49,076 bases of DNA from an uncultured Lachnospiraceae bacterium (GCA_948794795.1 CAQGLR010000026.1:1-49076), one strand, 5' to 3'; counted from the stretch's first letter, positions 16,410 through 26,629 are shown. Made by a program: numbers and translations. The notes: generated by a model not told the origin, from the sequence alone.

Positions 16410-16790
16410 CTATTTTCGTATATTCCCATTCTCGTCAAACTTACGTTTCAATCCGTTTTCTACAATCACATACTCTATCAATGGTGCTGTACACTGCACT
16501 AAAACAACAACTCCAACTGTAAGCCATAGCTCATCCCCTTTTATACCTTGTTTAAATAACATGATATTTACAACCGCTGAAATAATAGTATAAATAGCTC
16601 CCACGATTAAATATGTTTTTCCCATAGTCCTTTGGGCATAGTCCCATGTTTGCTGGTTTAATTTTGAATATTTAGTACGATGTCCTGACAAGTTGTTTAT
16701 TTTTGTGGCTGGTTTCACTGTAAAAAATATTCCTATTACAAACAATATAACTGGTATCCCCATATTACTAATATATCCTAATATATTCAT
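16410..16790 (-). CDS. SdpI/YhfL-type membrane protein, likely immunity factor
   Basis: 126 residues from ATG 16790 (AGAAGGGAG upstream; the longer frame from 16835 has no better start). Three hydrophobic segments. The central stretch NLSGHRTKYSKLNQQTWDYAQRTMGK is the SdpI signature (H-R-T, W, A-x-R). It is the last gene of the peptide operon, and family members confer immunity to secreted toxic peptides, so self-protection is the obvious reading. Smaller than the SdpI at 10825-11502 because it lacks the DUF1648 half. Confidence 0.8.
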   Translation of the reverse strand: MNILGYISNMGIPVILFVIGIFFTVKPATKINNLSGHRTKYSKLNQQTWDYAQRTMGKTYLIVGAIYTIISAVVNIMLFKQGIKGDELWLTVGVVVLVQCTAPLIEYVIVENGLKRKFDENGNIRK

Positions 16791-16809
16791 ACTAAATACT
16801 CCCTTCTGT

Positions 16810-18024
16810 TTATCCTTTATCTGAAATTGCATCAAGAACTTTCATCCTACTAGCATGATAAGCTGGAAAAACACCAAATAGCAAAGCAAGCAGAATAACA
16901 CCTGCCAATGCTCTTATAACCAGATGCCAATCCAGAGAAAAACCTATCCCTATATAGGCTGAAAATATATATGCTCCCAAACAGCCCATACCAACTCCAA
17001 TTCCGCCTCCCGTCACTGTTAATATACCAGATTCAAACATAAATAACAAAACGATATCTTTTTTCGTTGCTCCAATAGATCGTAAAATACCAATTTCTCC
17101 GTAACGTTCTTTTACAGATATCATATCAATATTACTATTTCCGATTGAACCAACTCCAAAAGTAATAAAGGATAGTGTAATACAAATAATAGAGATTAAA
17201 TCAATTATACTCATATATTGCTGTTGGGAATCCAACGAATTCGTGCAAATATAAGCATTTTTTATTCCATGTTTTAATTCTAAATACTCCACTACATCCT
17301 TACTGATTTTGCGTAATCCCTTTACATCTTTTTTCATCCAAAACTGTAATATATCAATATTATCAGAACCTGTTATAAACGATGCAGATTGTATGGGTAT
17401 AAAAATCGTTTCGGGATACACTTCGCTGTTTGTAATAGCTGAATTTACCGCCATACTCTCATATATGCCGATAATCTTATAACTGCGGGACATCTTATTC
17501 CCATTAAATAAATCAATTGAATGTCCAATACAGTCCATTGTATAAAATAATTTCTCTGCAAGGGTATCACTTATTACTACAACGTCGGATGCATACTCTT
17601 CTTCTAACTGATTAAAGTACCTGCCTTTTAACATATTTATGGTACTTAAACTCATATAATCATGATTCGTACCATAAATATTACTATAAACAAGTGTATT
17701 CCTACTTTTTAAATAAGTAGATTTGTAATTCAGGCATTCTATCCTTGTTATATCTGGATAAAGCATTCGTATATTTTTAACATCCTCCTGATTAATCATC
17801 TCACCAGTCTCATTTACATATTCTGCAAGACATTGAATAGCAACACTATTATTTCCCAAAATCTCAAATTGAGAATTTATATATGTAACCATTGAACTTT
17901 TCAGTGCAAAAGTCACTACTAATGAAGCTACTGCAAAAAACAGGTTCACCAATATAAGCACAGAACGAAATTTATTCTCTTTTACATTTAGGTATGAATA
18001 CCTAATAATATCTCTCCAAAGCAT
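16810..18024 (-). CDS. FtsX/MacB-type ABC transporter permease
   Basis: 404 residues. N-terminal helix (FRSVLILVNLFFAVASLVVTF), a periplasmic-like MacB_PCD domain, then three C-terminal helices with the FtsX pattern KERYGEIGILRSIGATKKDI between them. No ATPase domain; the partner is most likely the LolD-type ATPase at 23659. With the adaptor at 18024, whose stop codon it overlaps by one base, it would form a MacAB-like exporter. In Gram-positive peptide clusters such systems give export or self-resistance. Confidence 0.88.
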   Translation of the reverse strand: MLWRDIIRYSYLNVKENKFRSVLILVNLFFAVASLVVTFALKSSMVTYINSQFEILGNNSVAIQCLAEYVNETGEMINQEDVKNIRMLYPDITRIECLNYKSTYLKSRNTLVYSNIYGTNHDYMSLSTINMLKGRYFNQLEEEYASDVVVISDTLAEKLFYTMDCIGHSIDLFNGNKMSRSYKIIGIYESMAVNSAITNSEVYPETIFIPIQSASFITGSDNIDILQFWMKKDVKGLRKISKDVVEYLELKHGIKNAYICTNSLDSQQQYMSIIDLISIICITLSFITFGVGSIGNSNIDMISVKERYGEIGILRSIGATKKDIVLLFMFESGILTVTGGGIGVGMGCLGAYIFSAYIGIGFSLDWHLVIRALAGVILLALLFGVFPAYHASRMKVLDAISDKG

Positions 18025-19316
18025 TATTCCTTCACCACACTTGCGAATACTTCACCGTCATAGTAACTTTCTTCTGGATTTTTCACAATGTAATCCTGTT
18101 CTGAAATGTCTCCGGTAATTTCTATTTTATCTTCTTGCAAATTGCCAATCTCCACTTTCTGCTTACTTATCTTCTGTGTGTCCAAATCACAAATAAATAT
18201 AAAATAGTTCTCCTCTTCACGAATCAGACTCGAATAGCTGCAAAGCAATGCTTTTTTACTACTAAAAAATTCCATTTTGTATTGCCTTGCATCACCTATT
18301 ATAAACTTCTTCTTTTGTTCTTTATCTAAAGAAGCAATCAGATAAAATGTATCATTAAGCACAACATCACCTATTTTATTTTGATTGGTAGCCTGCTTTT
18401 CTTTAATGACAAGAGAAAAATTTGTATGGTCATCCTTTAATGTAACCGTATCTCCCTCCGAAAGCAACCCGAAGTTTTTTTCTTCTGTCTTAATTTTTAA
18501 ATTCAGTTTCTTTGTATCATATAACGTATAAATTTTCTGGCACGCAGTTGTATAGATTCCTTTGGATATGCAAAGCTCAGCAACAATTCCACTTTTATCT
18601 GCATACTGCATTTTCTCAATTATTTGCTTTTTCTCTTGTAACTGCTTTATAGTAAGTTCAGATAATTTAATTTTATGTTTCAAAATTTTAATATTGGAAT
18701 TTTCTGAGACTTGGTAATCTGCTATTTCTTTTTCCACATAATCACACTGTTCTAGTGCAGATTTATACTTCTCTTCAGCATCTCTATATGTTTTTTTTGC
18801 TGCAAGCAACACTAAGTTATCCTTATCTTTCTTATAATCCTCTCTTGCCTGTAACAGAGAGGCCTTCTGATAGTCTAATTCGTTTTTAGCAAGATTACAA
18901 GTTAGCTGGTACGTTGATAAACTTAGCTTAAGCTCAGAAAGCCTGCTCTTTTCTTGTTGTTCTTCCTGGGCAATCTGGACTTCTAACATCCTCTTACTTT
19001 CCTCTTCCCTGAGAATCTCCTCCTCATAATCCTGTGTAGAAAAACGAAATAGTTGTTCTCCTTTTGTTACCATATCATTTTCTTTTACAAGAACACTTTT
19101 TACATAGAATACATCTGGTGCATATATCTCTGTCTTATCATTACATTCTGTTTTTGCAACCACCGTACTTTCAAACTTCAAATATTCATTTTTTAGCTTT
19201 TCTACTCTGATTTGGTAATCTACCTTTAAATCATTCCACTTATTAAAAACTTGTAATACAGCTAGAATAACTAACACAAGAATAACACCACTAGCAATGT
19301 AGCACTTTTTCTTCAT
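18024..19316 (-). CDS. HlyD/MacA-type membrane-fusion adaptor
   Basis: 430 residues. One N-terminal transmembrane helix (about 5-24), a biotinyl-lipoyl half (FYVKSVLVKENDMVTKGEQLF), a long coiled coil (about 95-250), the second lipoyl half (ADKSGIVAELCISKGIYTT) and a beta-barrel region. This is the standard order for HlyD_D23-like adaptors. It belongs with the FtsX permease and the LolD-type ATPase. Confidence 0.88.
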   Translation of the reverse strand: MKKKCYIASGVILVLVILAVLQVFNKWNDLKVDYQIRVEKLKNEYLKFESTVVAKTECNDKTEIYAPDVFYVKSVLVKENDMVTKGEQLFRFSTQDYEEEILREEESKRMLEVQIAQEEQQEKSRLSELKLSLSTYQLTCNLAKNELDYQKASLLQAREDYKKDKDNLVLLAAKKTYRDAEEKYKSALEQCDYVEKEIADYQVSENSNIKILKHKIKLSELTIKQLQEKKQIIEKMQYADKSGIVAELCISKGIYTTACQKIYTLYDTKKLNLKIKTEEKNFGLLSEGDTVTLKDDHTNFSLVIKEKQATNQNKIGDVVLNDTFYLIASLDKEQKKKFIIGDARQYKMEFFSSKKALLCSYSSLIREEENYFIFICDLDTQKISKQKVEIGNLQEDKIEITGDISEQDYIVKNPEESYYDGEVFASVVKE

Positions 19317-19336
19317 TTGACTCCTCCAGATTTATA

Positions 19337-20038
19337 TTACAAATTTCCAATCCCTTCTCCAGCCCATACATTTAATCCTGATATTAACATCAAAATTCCG
19401 AACATAAAAATGCAGATTATGATATTGTCCCGCTTTTTGAAGCCAGTTACAGACTTCAGACCATAATACACTAATATGTATTTCCATACTGCAAATAGTT
19501 CCACGCCAGACAGAATTCCTTTCAAAAAAGGAGACACAGTACCTGGAAAATAATAACCAATACTGGTAAATGAACTGTTGAAATATAATTCATTTGTTCC
19601 GATGGATACAAGTCCTAAAAATAGATAACTCAATACTAAAGGAATATGTGCATATGCCATTATGCTTAAGTACTGTCTAAGGTTTCCTTCACCTTTTCGT
19701 ATTTTTACCAGCATCCAGATAAAAATTCCCGCCAGAAAATACATGACAATAGAATTTAAAAAGGTGCTTCGCAAAGACTGATATGGTGACTCTGACACCA
19801 TTTTCTCTATCTGTACGTTCGTCAGGTTCAAATTAAAAAGATCTTTCATACTATACATGTATTGATATGTCAGTGCTTCGCAATACTCTCGGAACAAGTC
19901 GAACCGGGCTACAAGCAAAACTATTTTACTAGTGACTACAATGCATGCCATAATAAGAAAATGTGCTTCTTGTGTCACTTGTTGAAATCCTTTTTCTGGA
20001 GAACCTATTACATGAATTATTTTTTTTAACTTTTTCAT
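19337..20038 (-). CDS. YIP1-family membrane protein
   Basis: 233 residues; start ATG 20038 because AAAGGAGG lies five bases upstream, while the earlier GTG would overlap it. The N-terminus MKKLKKIIHVIGSPEKGFQQV is typical of bacterial Yip1 proteins, followed by five hydrophobic segments and the motif SIMAYAHIPLVLSYLFLGL. Function in bacteria is not established; family members recur beside ABC exporters. Probably part of export or immunity here. Confidence 0.8.
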   Translation of the reverse strand: MKKLKKIIHVIGSPEKGFQQVTQEAHFLIMACIVVTSKIVLLVARFDLFREYCEALTYQYMYSMKDLFNLNLTNVQIEKMVSESPYQSLRSTFLNSIVMYFLAGIFIWMLVKIRKGEGNLRQYLSIMAYAHIPLVLSYLFLGLVSIGTNELYFNSSFTSIGYYFPGTVSPFLKGILSGVELFAVWKYILVYYGLKSVTGFKKRDNIIICIFMFGILMLISGLNVWAGEGIGNL

Positions 20039-20071
20039 AGACACCTCCTTTCTGCAAATTAAGATATATGC

Positions 20072-21445
20072 TTAACGAAGCACTGGTGCGGAGTACGCAA
20101 ATCTTGCACCATTCGCCTGCTGTTTCATAACTAGTTCTGTTATTTCATTCACATCGTCAACAGAAATTAATGGGTGGGTTTTGAAAAAAACATCTTTATC
20201 GGCATACCATGCAGGATCATCGAATACGTCCTCATTAACTTCTATACCATAGTCTTTACGAATCCACCATAAATCTGATGGCATAAGCCAAAGCCAGTTT
20301 AAATTCGCCATGACCCCATATGTTCCACAAAGGTAAGACATGGTCTGTACAGTCTTTTTAATATCCTCAACTGTTTCCCATGGAAAACCTATAATGAAAG
20401 AAAGTGACACAGTATACTGTAAATCGTAGTCAGATAACTTCTCAACACATTCTTCAAGCTGTTCTACTGTAATTCCTTTTCTTATTTTTTTTAATCCCTC
20501 ATTATATCCGCATTCTACTCCTATTTGTATCATATTCACCATATCAATTGGTATCTGTTCTACCACACCTGGTTTTATGATATCTGTAACACGTGCCTCA
20601 AATGTTACCTTAATATAGGGATTTGCCTGGTGAATCTGATTCAGTATGTTAACTGCCCGGTTCACATCAGCAGTAAAGCAGTCATCCACAAAATATATAT
20701 TTGGCTCCCCTGAGAGAGAAAGATTTTTTACATTATCATAATGTTCCAAAACTCTCTTTGTTGCTGTATCTGCGTCAAACCCTCTCCAGCTATGCCTATG
20801 GCAAACTGAACAGAAGATACAGCTAAATTTACAGCCTCTAGAAGTTTCGACACCAAATGTATTATAAACAGCTTTTGGCAAGAAATCATAATCTGGTAAC
20901 GGAAATTCCTTCATCTCTTCTATGGTAAGTTTTTCAGCATCTCCCGTATCAATAATTTCGCCATCTAACTTAAATTTAATCCCCTGAATTGTCTTCAGAA
21001 GATTCTTATCATGTAAGTTTTGTATAACCTTAATTAACGTCTTTTCCCCTTCTCCTGGAATTACAATATCTACCATTGTCGACTGGATAATATAATCAGA
21101 CAAATATCTTGCATGCACACCACCTACAATTACATTGATAGAAGGAAACATTTCTTTGACTGTATTAATAAACCGCTTTGCAATGCCCCAAGTAAGTGTT
21201 GTAGCTGAAAAAATAACCGCATCGTACCCTTTTCCTTCGATTAAAATTTTTATCACTTCACGCTCTTGTAAACTTCCCTCAAAAAAATTACTTTTTCGGA
21301 TATAATCCGGATCTACTATGGTAACTTCAATGCCCTGTTGCCTCATAATAGTCCCTAAATAATAGACTGCCAAATGAGGAGACCATCGCATTCCTTCTGA
21401 ATCATATTCAGGATGTACTGGAACTGATAAATATATAACTCTCAT
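20072..21445 (-). CDS. B12-binding radical SAM enzyme, probable C-methyltransferase of the peptide
   Basis: 457 residues. Residues 1-150 are a cobalamin-binding Rossmann domain (YDAVIFSATTLTWGIAK, NVIVGGVHARYLSDY). The radical SAM core has the cluster motif CKFSCIFC (Cys205, 209, 212), with another Cys at 215. GEPNIYFVDDCF, GVECGYNEGLKKIRKG and FIIGFPWET are typical of the B12-radical SAM class. Known members in peptide pathways (PoyB/PoyC of polytheonamide, others) methylate unactivated carbons such as Val side chains. The precursor has 11 Val, mostly in its tail. Substrate and position are inferred. Confidence 0.85.
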   Translation of the reverse strand: MRVIYLSVPVHPEYDSEGMRWSPHLAVYYLGTIMRQQGIEVTIVDPDYIRKSNFFEGSLQEREVIKILIEGKGYDAVIFSATTLTWGIAKRFINTVKEMFPSINVIVGGVHARYLSDYIIQSTMVDIVIPGEGEKTLIKVIQNLHDKNLLKTIQGIKFKLDGEIIDTGDAEKLTIEEMKEFPLPDYDFLPKAVYNTFGVETSRGCKFSCIFCSVCHRHSWRGFDADTATKRVLEHYDNVKNLSLSGEPNIYFVDDCFTADVNRAVNILNQIHQANPYIKVTFEARVTDIIKPGVVEQIPIDMVNMIQIGVECGYNEGLKKIRKGITVEQLEECVEKLSDYDLQYTVSLSFIIGFPWETVEDIKKTVQTMSYLCGTYGVMANLNWLWLMPSDLWWIRKDYGIEVNEDVFDDPAWYADKDVFFKTHPLISVDDVNEITELVMKQQANGARFAYSAPVLR

Positions 21446-21483
21446 GTCAAAACCTCCACGCTTCCAAACTTTCTAATATATTT

Positions 21484-22878
21484 CTAATGAGTTAACAGTT
21501 TATGTTCTTCTAGAAGCCCACAAACTTGTGTAACATCCTCTATAAATTCAATTTTGTTCTTGTATGAAAACTTTTGTGGATCTTTCTTTGCAACCATATC
21601 AAATATTTCTTCCAGTGAATGTTCCCCATCGATATATCCAATGAATTCCAAAATGGTATCATTTACAGATACTTCAATTTTTCCATCAACAACAAGACCA
21701 TGAAATTGATTTAAAGGTACTATCTGATATGGTGTTTCCGGTTTTTTGGGAATACTGAATTTGTTCCACTTACGAGTGAAATCAATTACATTTAACTTTC
21801 CAATTCCTTTTTCCACCTTTTTCGCTTTTACATAGAATGAATACACGGATGTTACATTCATCTCTTCGTATACTTTAATATAACGTTCAAATAATTCCTC
21901 CGCAGATTTACCGTTTTCTTTTCCCATAGCCTTTGTTACATTAATACAACGGTTTAACTGGACACCTATCGTAATTTTCAGATCAAGAACCACCGTTGTC
22001 TCAAATGAATCTCCTAGAATTTCACGAATTGTGTCGATTAAAAACGGTTTCTTTTCATCTCCTAGTGCTTCACCAATCATGATTCCATATCCACCATCAT
22101 TCAAGTGACTATGGAATCCTTTAAAGATATCTTTTACAATATCCAGACCATCTGTTCCACCTGCCCCTGCAACAGGATAGTCAATCTCATCTGGGATTGC
22201 AATAAATGGCGGATTCGTGTAAATACGGTCAAACTTCTCATTCTCAACAGGCTCATACAAGGAACCATTTCGAATCTCTAACTTATCCTCCAAATCATTT
22301 AACACTACATTAAATTTCGTTACTGGCAAAGCTTGTTTATTTAATTCTACTCCAATTCCATTACTTGCCGCCATACTTCCAAAGATTGCTTGGATTCCAC
22401 TTCCTGTACATAAATCAAGGATTTTTCCAGCTGGTCTTGTCAAGATGTTATCTGTTAAGCGGAACGTATCAATCCCTATATAAACAGCTGGATCTTTTAT
22501 TCTGCAATTGGGATTTCGAAATGGAGTTCCAACAAATACAAAACGATCCAGATAAGAAACCAGAATATATCCATCTGTCTGAATATACTCTTTATGTGGT
22601 ATTACAATCCCAAGCTGTTCCATCACCTCAACAATACGACTGCCCCAGCTATTTGTAAGCCTTTCTTCTTTCACCACATCTCCTAGTAAAAGCAATTCCA
22701 TTACGCAACGATATTTTTCGTCCAGGCTCTGCACTGCTGGCTTTACTTGCTCATAAGCTGGAAGTGGATCAAAAAAGTACTGTTCTTTTCTTAATTTTTG
22801 ATTGATAATGTCATAACTTGTTTCATCTAAAAAATTTCGTAACTCTTTTACTAATTCTTTCTCTTCATATCTTAACAT
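21484..22878 (-). CDS. SAM-dependent methyltransferase with NPPF motif
   Basis: 464 residues from ATG 22878 (GGAGGG upstream). N-terminal helical region (1-145), then a class I methyltransferase fold: motif I ILDLCTGSGIQAI (about 153-165), acidic loop GVELN, and YTNPPFIAIPDE (about 220-231). An NPP(Y/F) motif marks enzymes that methylate planar amide or amine nitrogens (PrmC/HemK on Gln, N6-adenine and related). A C-terminal extension (GYIDGEHSLEEIFDMVAKKDPQ) resembles a PqqD-like helical module and may bind the leader. Asn side chains of the precursor are an attractive substrate; a tRNA or ribosomal target is not excluded but unlikely in this operon. Confidence 0.8.
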   Translation of the reverse strand: MLRYEEKELVKELRNFLDETSYDIINQKLRKEQYFFDPLPAYEQVKPAVQSLDEKYRCVMELLLLGDVVKEERLTNSWGSRIVEVMEQLGIVIPHKEYIQTDGYILVSYLDRFVFVGTPFRNPNCRIKDPAVYIGIDTFRLTDNILTRPAGKILDLCTGSGIQAIFGSMAASNGIGVELNKQALPVTKFNVVLNDLEDKLEIRNGSLYEPVENEKFDRIYTNPPFIAIPDEIDYPVAGAGGTDGLDIVKDIFKGFHSHLNDGGYGIMIGEALGDEKKPFLIDTIREILGDSFETTVVLDLKITIGVQLNRCINVTKAMGKENGKSAEELFERYIKVYEEMNVTSVYSFYVKAKKVEKGIGKLNVIDFTRKWNKFSIPKKPETPYQIVPLNQFHGLVVDGKIEVSVNDTILEFIGYIDGEHSLEEIFDMVAKKDPQKFSYKNKIEFIEDVTQVCGLLEEHKLLTH

Positions 22879-22900
22879 AATGCCCTCCAAATATTTTCTA

Positions 22901-23641
22901 TCAGTTTAATCTGTATCCTGCAATAAATAGCAAATATAGAACTGGATACCTAATGTTAAATCCAATATGCATGCATATTGGAAATAGAAGATTTTGCGTC
23001 TTTTGGTATACAATTCCTAAAACAATACCAAATACAAAGGTATAAATACATTTAATAGGATTTAAATGTACAATTCCAAACAAAAATGCCTGGATACAAA
23101 TTACTGCTAATTTATTCTTCCTTGTTAACATCTTAAAAAACAATCCCCGAAATAAGAATTCTTCTATTACAGGAAGCATAAAAACAACAACAATCAAATA
23201 TAACCATACATTTGCATTCGCAAGACTTCCATAATCCAAAGCACCCACATTTTTCTCTTTACCCAATTGGTAGTAGCTATTTATAAGAACTGCACTTCCA
23301 ATACTTAGGACAAATCCTGTAATGAAAAAACCAATGGCTCTTAACCCATCCTTCGTTTTATCATACTCTCTAAATAGCTTCCAATTTTTTTTGCAGAAAC
23401 GCCACACCATATATCCAGTCATAACACACCAAATTCCATTGATTACAAAGGATTCATCGTTGGTCAAAGCATATGTACTAAGATCAAATTGCCTGCGCGG
23501 CAACAAATATAGTATTTTTGCAATATTACATAATAAAAAAAGCATTAACTTACCAGCAAATGGAACCATTAACATAGCAATTGCTTTCCTATATGTTTCT
23601 TCTGATAAATCTGTTTTTCCCACTTTATTCCCCTTTCCCAT
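22901..23641 (-). CDS. CPBP intramembrane metalloprotease
   Basis: 246 residues from ATG 23641 (GAGGG five bases before; the earlier ATG at 23653 lacks a site). Several transmembrane helices. Signature motifs: EEFLFRGLFFK (EExxxR), FGIVHLNP (FxxxH) and HIGFN (HxxxN). Family members (Rce1-like, Abi) cleave peptide bonds in membranes and are common in bacteriocin clusters for maturation or immunity. Here it could remove the leader of the hydrophobic precursor or protect the producer. Confidence 0.85.
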   Translation of the reverse strand: MGKGNKVGKTDLSEETYRKAIAMLMVPFAGKLMLFLLCNIAKILYLLPRRQFDLSTYALTNDESFVINGIWCVMTGYMVWRFCKKNWKLFREYDKTKDGLRAIGFFITGFVLSIGSAVLINSYYQLGKEKNVGALDYGSLANANVWLYLIVVVFMLPVIEEFLFRGLFFKMLTRKNKLAVICIQAFLFGIVHLNPIKCIYTFVFGIVLGIVYQKTQNLLFPICMHIGFNIRYPVLYLLFIAGYRLN

Positions 23642-23658
23642 ATAAGCCCTCATTCAAT

Positions 23659-24336
23659 TTAGCTTTCATATACTTTTCCATCTTTAAAATACAAACTCCG
23701 CTGCCCATACTGAACATTTTCTATCTGGTGTGTAACTAAGAGAATGGTCGTATTTCTCTCTTCATTTATCTTTTGAAACATTTCTAATATACTTTCACTG
23801 TTTTGAATATCCAGATTTCCAGTAGGTTCATCTGCCAGTAATAAATCTGCTCTATTTACTAAAGCTCTAGCAATAGCAACTCGCTGACATTGCCCGCCCG
23901 ACAGCATAGCAGGTTTATGTTTTGATTTATCCTGTAATCCTACAAGTTCCATCATTTCTTCTACACGTTTTTTTCGTTGTGCAGGAGAAACCCGTCCTAC
24001 AACCAAAGGCAACGCAATATTTTCAAACACATTAAGCTTGGGAATTAAATGAAATGCTTGAAATACAAAGCCTATTTTACTATTTCGGATACTGGATAAT
24101 TGTTTATCTGTCATGTTCGCAATATTTACGCCACAAAACTCATATAAACCTGAATCAGCTCGATCCATTAGTCCTAAAACATGGAGTAATGTTGATTTTC
24201 CTGTTCCTGACTTCCCCATAACGGTTACAAATTCACCTTTGTTTACTAAAAGTTCCAACTCATTTAAGACACAATGCTTTTCAGGTTTCTGATACTCCTT
24301 TACTATGCCATGCATCTCTATGATTTTTTCACTCAT
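23659..24336 (-). CDS. ABC transporter ATPase, LolD/MacB type
   Basis: 226 residues from ATG 24336. Walker A GKSGTGKST, Q-loop (VFQAFHLIPKLNVFENIALPL), signature LSGGQCQRVAIARAL, Walker B LLLADEPTGNLD and H-loop (LLVTHQ). Partner of the FtsX permease and adaptor further down the operon. Overlaps the preceding gene by eight bases, so translation is likely coupled. Confidence 0.92.
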   Translation of the reverse strand: MSEKIIEMHGIVKEYQKPEKHCVLNELELLVNKGEFVTVMGKSGTGKSTLLHVLGLMDRADSGLYEFCGVNIANMTDKQLSSIRNSKIGFVFQAFHLIPKLNVFENIALPLVVGRVSPAQRKKRVEEMMELVGLQDKSKHKPAMLSGGQCQRVAIARALVNRADLLLADEPTGNLDIQNSESILEMFQKINEERNTTILLVTHQIENVQYGQRSLYFKDGKVYES

Positions 24337-24976
24337 TCCCACCCTCCACAGAAGTCAGTTCGAATAAAATATTACCATTTATGCTTTTCATTAATTTGTT
24401 ATCTTCATTATCAAATACAAAGAACTGTGTTACTACATTGGTTTGGACACCACTAATTCCATATCTTGTACAAACTATTTTCTTTCCTTGAAACTCTACT
24501 TGTTCTTCTGTAGTAATTCTCTTAACCGTAGTCAAAATGAAACTTGATAACAATGGGTTAAAGACGTCTACCTCCCACTCTTCTCTATCTCCCATATGCT
24601 CTTTTAGCAGAAACATCAACGTGTTATTCTCAAGATATTCCTCCTTCATTTTTTGAACATGTGTATTACCCACATCTTTCGAACGAAATGATAAGTGTAA
24701 CTTTTTCATATTTTTAGATGCCTTAAAATAGAACAACTCTCCCTTATTGTTACCAGTAGCATCAATATTCAAAATATTATACTTTTTATCAAACTGAATC
24801 CAAAATGATAATGTGGTTACATTGTCAAAAATTGTTTCAATCTTGATATCCCGCTTTTCTTTGGAATAATCCATGGTAACGATAGCTTGACCAATCACAC
24901 TAGTCAAGTTCTGTTCTTTTTGAATTGCTTTTATGTCATAAAAGAGTCTGCTTGTTCTCCCATCAAACTTACCCAT
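24329..24976 (-). CDS. Unknown protein of the peptide operon
   Basis: 215 residues, no signal peptide, no membrane segment. Strand-rich pattern with regular hydrophobic alternation (KRDIKIETIFDNVTTLSFWIQ, ELFYFKASKNMKKLHLSF, FQGKKIVCTRYGISGVQTN). I do not recognise a family. It is translated between the exporter and the ATPase and overlaps the ATPase start, so its job is probably tied to maturation or self-protection. Conserved presence in similar clusters would show whether it is a core component. Confidence 0.7.
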   Translation of the reverse strand: MGKFDGRTSRLFYDIKAIQKEQNLTSVIGQAIVTMDYSKEKRDIKIETIFDNVTTLSFWIQFDKKYNILNIDATGNNKGELFYFKASKNMKKLHLSFRSKDVGNTHVQKMKEEYLENNTLMFLLKEHMGDREEWEVDVFNPLLSSFILTTVKRITTEEQVEFQGKKIVCTRYGISGVQTNVVTQFFVFDNEDNKLMKSINGNILFELTSVEGGNE

Positions 24977-24991
24977 AACACTCTCCTTATC

Positions 24992-26629
24992 TTATATTGA
25001 GATTATTTCATCAACGTATTCCATGACTTCAAGCCTATGAGAAATAGTTATAACAGTTGCATTTTTAGCACGCTCTCTAAGCCTTCTATATATTGTCTTC
25101 TCTGTTTCAACATCCAAATTAGAAGTTCCTTCATCAATTAAAATAATCTTTGGTTTTAAGATTAAGCAACGAGCCAGTGCAACTCTTTGTTTCTCTCCCT
25201 CTGATAAATCTATTCCATTTTTACCAATTATAGTAAAAACACCATCAGGCAGCCTATCTATCACGTTTTGTAGATCCACTTGCATTATTACATGGTTCAC
25301 TTCTTCCATTTCATACTGTTCCATACCATATGTTATATTTTCCAGAATAGAACCTTCAAAACAACTGCAATAATCTCCTAGATATGCGATTTTATTCCTT
25401 AACTCTTTTTCTGTATACTCTGATATATCTCTTCCGCCAATAAAAATATTTCCTTCTTCTGGCTGGCATAATCTCATGATAAGTTTCATTATTGTTGACT
25501 TTCCAGCTCCACTATTGCCTTTTAACAGGACTAAGGAATTTGGTTCTATTGTTAATGAGTAATCTGTTAATACCTTACGGTCTGTACCTTCATATCCATA
25601 TGTAACGTTCCTTAATTCAATACTACCATTTTCAATATGTGCATTCTGATTTCCAGCTTCCATTGAAACTTCCTTAGCATCGAGTATCTCAAAATAACGT
25701 TTTAAACTGACTTTGAACATTGGGAAATACAAAACAGTCTGTCCAAGACGATTTCCCAATGGCATGAGTAAATTAGCAATAGACAAAAAAGCAACCAGTT
25801 CTCCCAGGCTGACAAAACCTTTTGAAACTGCAATTCCGCCAATCCATAAAACTCCAGCGGTCCATAATGAGGAAATAAATGCAATAAAAGCATTTGCATT
25901 CCCAATGAAGTATGTCTTATCAAATAACTTTTCTGCATAGATATTCATTGTATTGCTGCATTTACTAATTTCTTTTTCATATGCCTGATACAGTCGCATA
26001 AGCTGTGCCCGTTCCATTCCTTCCTGAGTTATAGAATATAAGGCCTCTCCTTTACTTTGAATTTCTTGAGAATATTGCTGGCTCTTTTTCATTAAAAATA
26101 CAGTAACGAGACTGCTTGTCAATAAAATCACGTCAAGGAGCAATGATATTTTTAACATGATTCTCCCTAGTACAATATTTACAGCCAAAATCACTAGTAT
26201 ACTAATCCCAACATTCAAAGGCAACATCGCAGCATTTTCTGCAATTACAACAGCGTCACTATGCAATCGATATAATAGTTCTCCTGTTGTATATTTCCCG
26301 TAAAAGCCCCACTCTTTTTTTATACTAGTCTCGAAAATAGTCATCTTCATCGTTACAGACTGTTTCTGTATCAATTTATTGATAATTAAGTTTTGAAAAC
26401 AATTAATAAAGAGCGAGATTGCCATTATGATAACAGAAACCAAACAGACAAAATCAAGCTGGGTCTTGCTTTTTCCCTGTGTCAGTACATCAATTACCGA
26501 ATTTGTAATCATCGGTATAACAAATGTCAAAGCAGAAGAGATGCAAAGAATTAAAGATATCAACGATATTTCTTTTCTAATTTCCTTCTTCCAGACGAAT
26601 TCTTTTAGAATTCTAAAATACTGCTTCAT
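24992..26629 (-). CDS. Peptide-type ABC exporter (fused membrane and ATPase domains)
   Basis: 545 residues. Six transmembrane helices in the first 300 residues, then an ATPase domain with GNSGAGKST, the signature-like LSEGEKQRVALARCL, IILIDEGTSNLDVETEK and ISHRLE. No N-terminal C39 peptidase, so it would not cut a double-glycine leader itself; the CPBP protease could. First gene after the precursor, the usual place for the product's exporter. Confidence 0.9.
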   Translation of the reverse strand: MKQYFRILKEFVWKKEIRKEISLISLILCISSALTFVIPMITNSVIDVLTQGKSKTQLDFVCLVSVIIMAISLFINCFQNLIINKLIQKQSVTMKMTIFETSIKKEWGFYGKYTTGELLYRLHSDAVVIAENAAMLPLNVGISILVILAVNIVLGRIMLKISLLLDVILLTSSLVTVFLMKKSQQYSQEIQSKGEALYSITQEGMERAQLMRLYQAYEKEISKCSNTMNIYAEKLFDKTYFIGNANAFIAFISSLWTAGVLWIGGIAVSKGFVSLGELVAFLSIANLLMPLGNRLGQTVLYFPMFKVSLKRYFEILDAKEVSMEAGNQNAHIENGSIELRNVTYGYEGTDRKVLTDYSLTIEPNSLVLLKGNSGAGKSTIMKLIMRLCQPEEGNIFIGGRDISEYTEKELRNKIAYLGDYCSCFEGSILENITYGMEQYEMEEVNHVIMQVDLQNVIDRLPDGVFTIIGKNGIDLSEGEKQRVALARCLILKPKIILIDEGTSNLDVETEKTIYRRLRERAKNATVITISHRLEVMEYVDEIISI

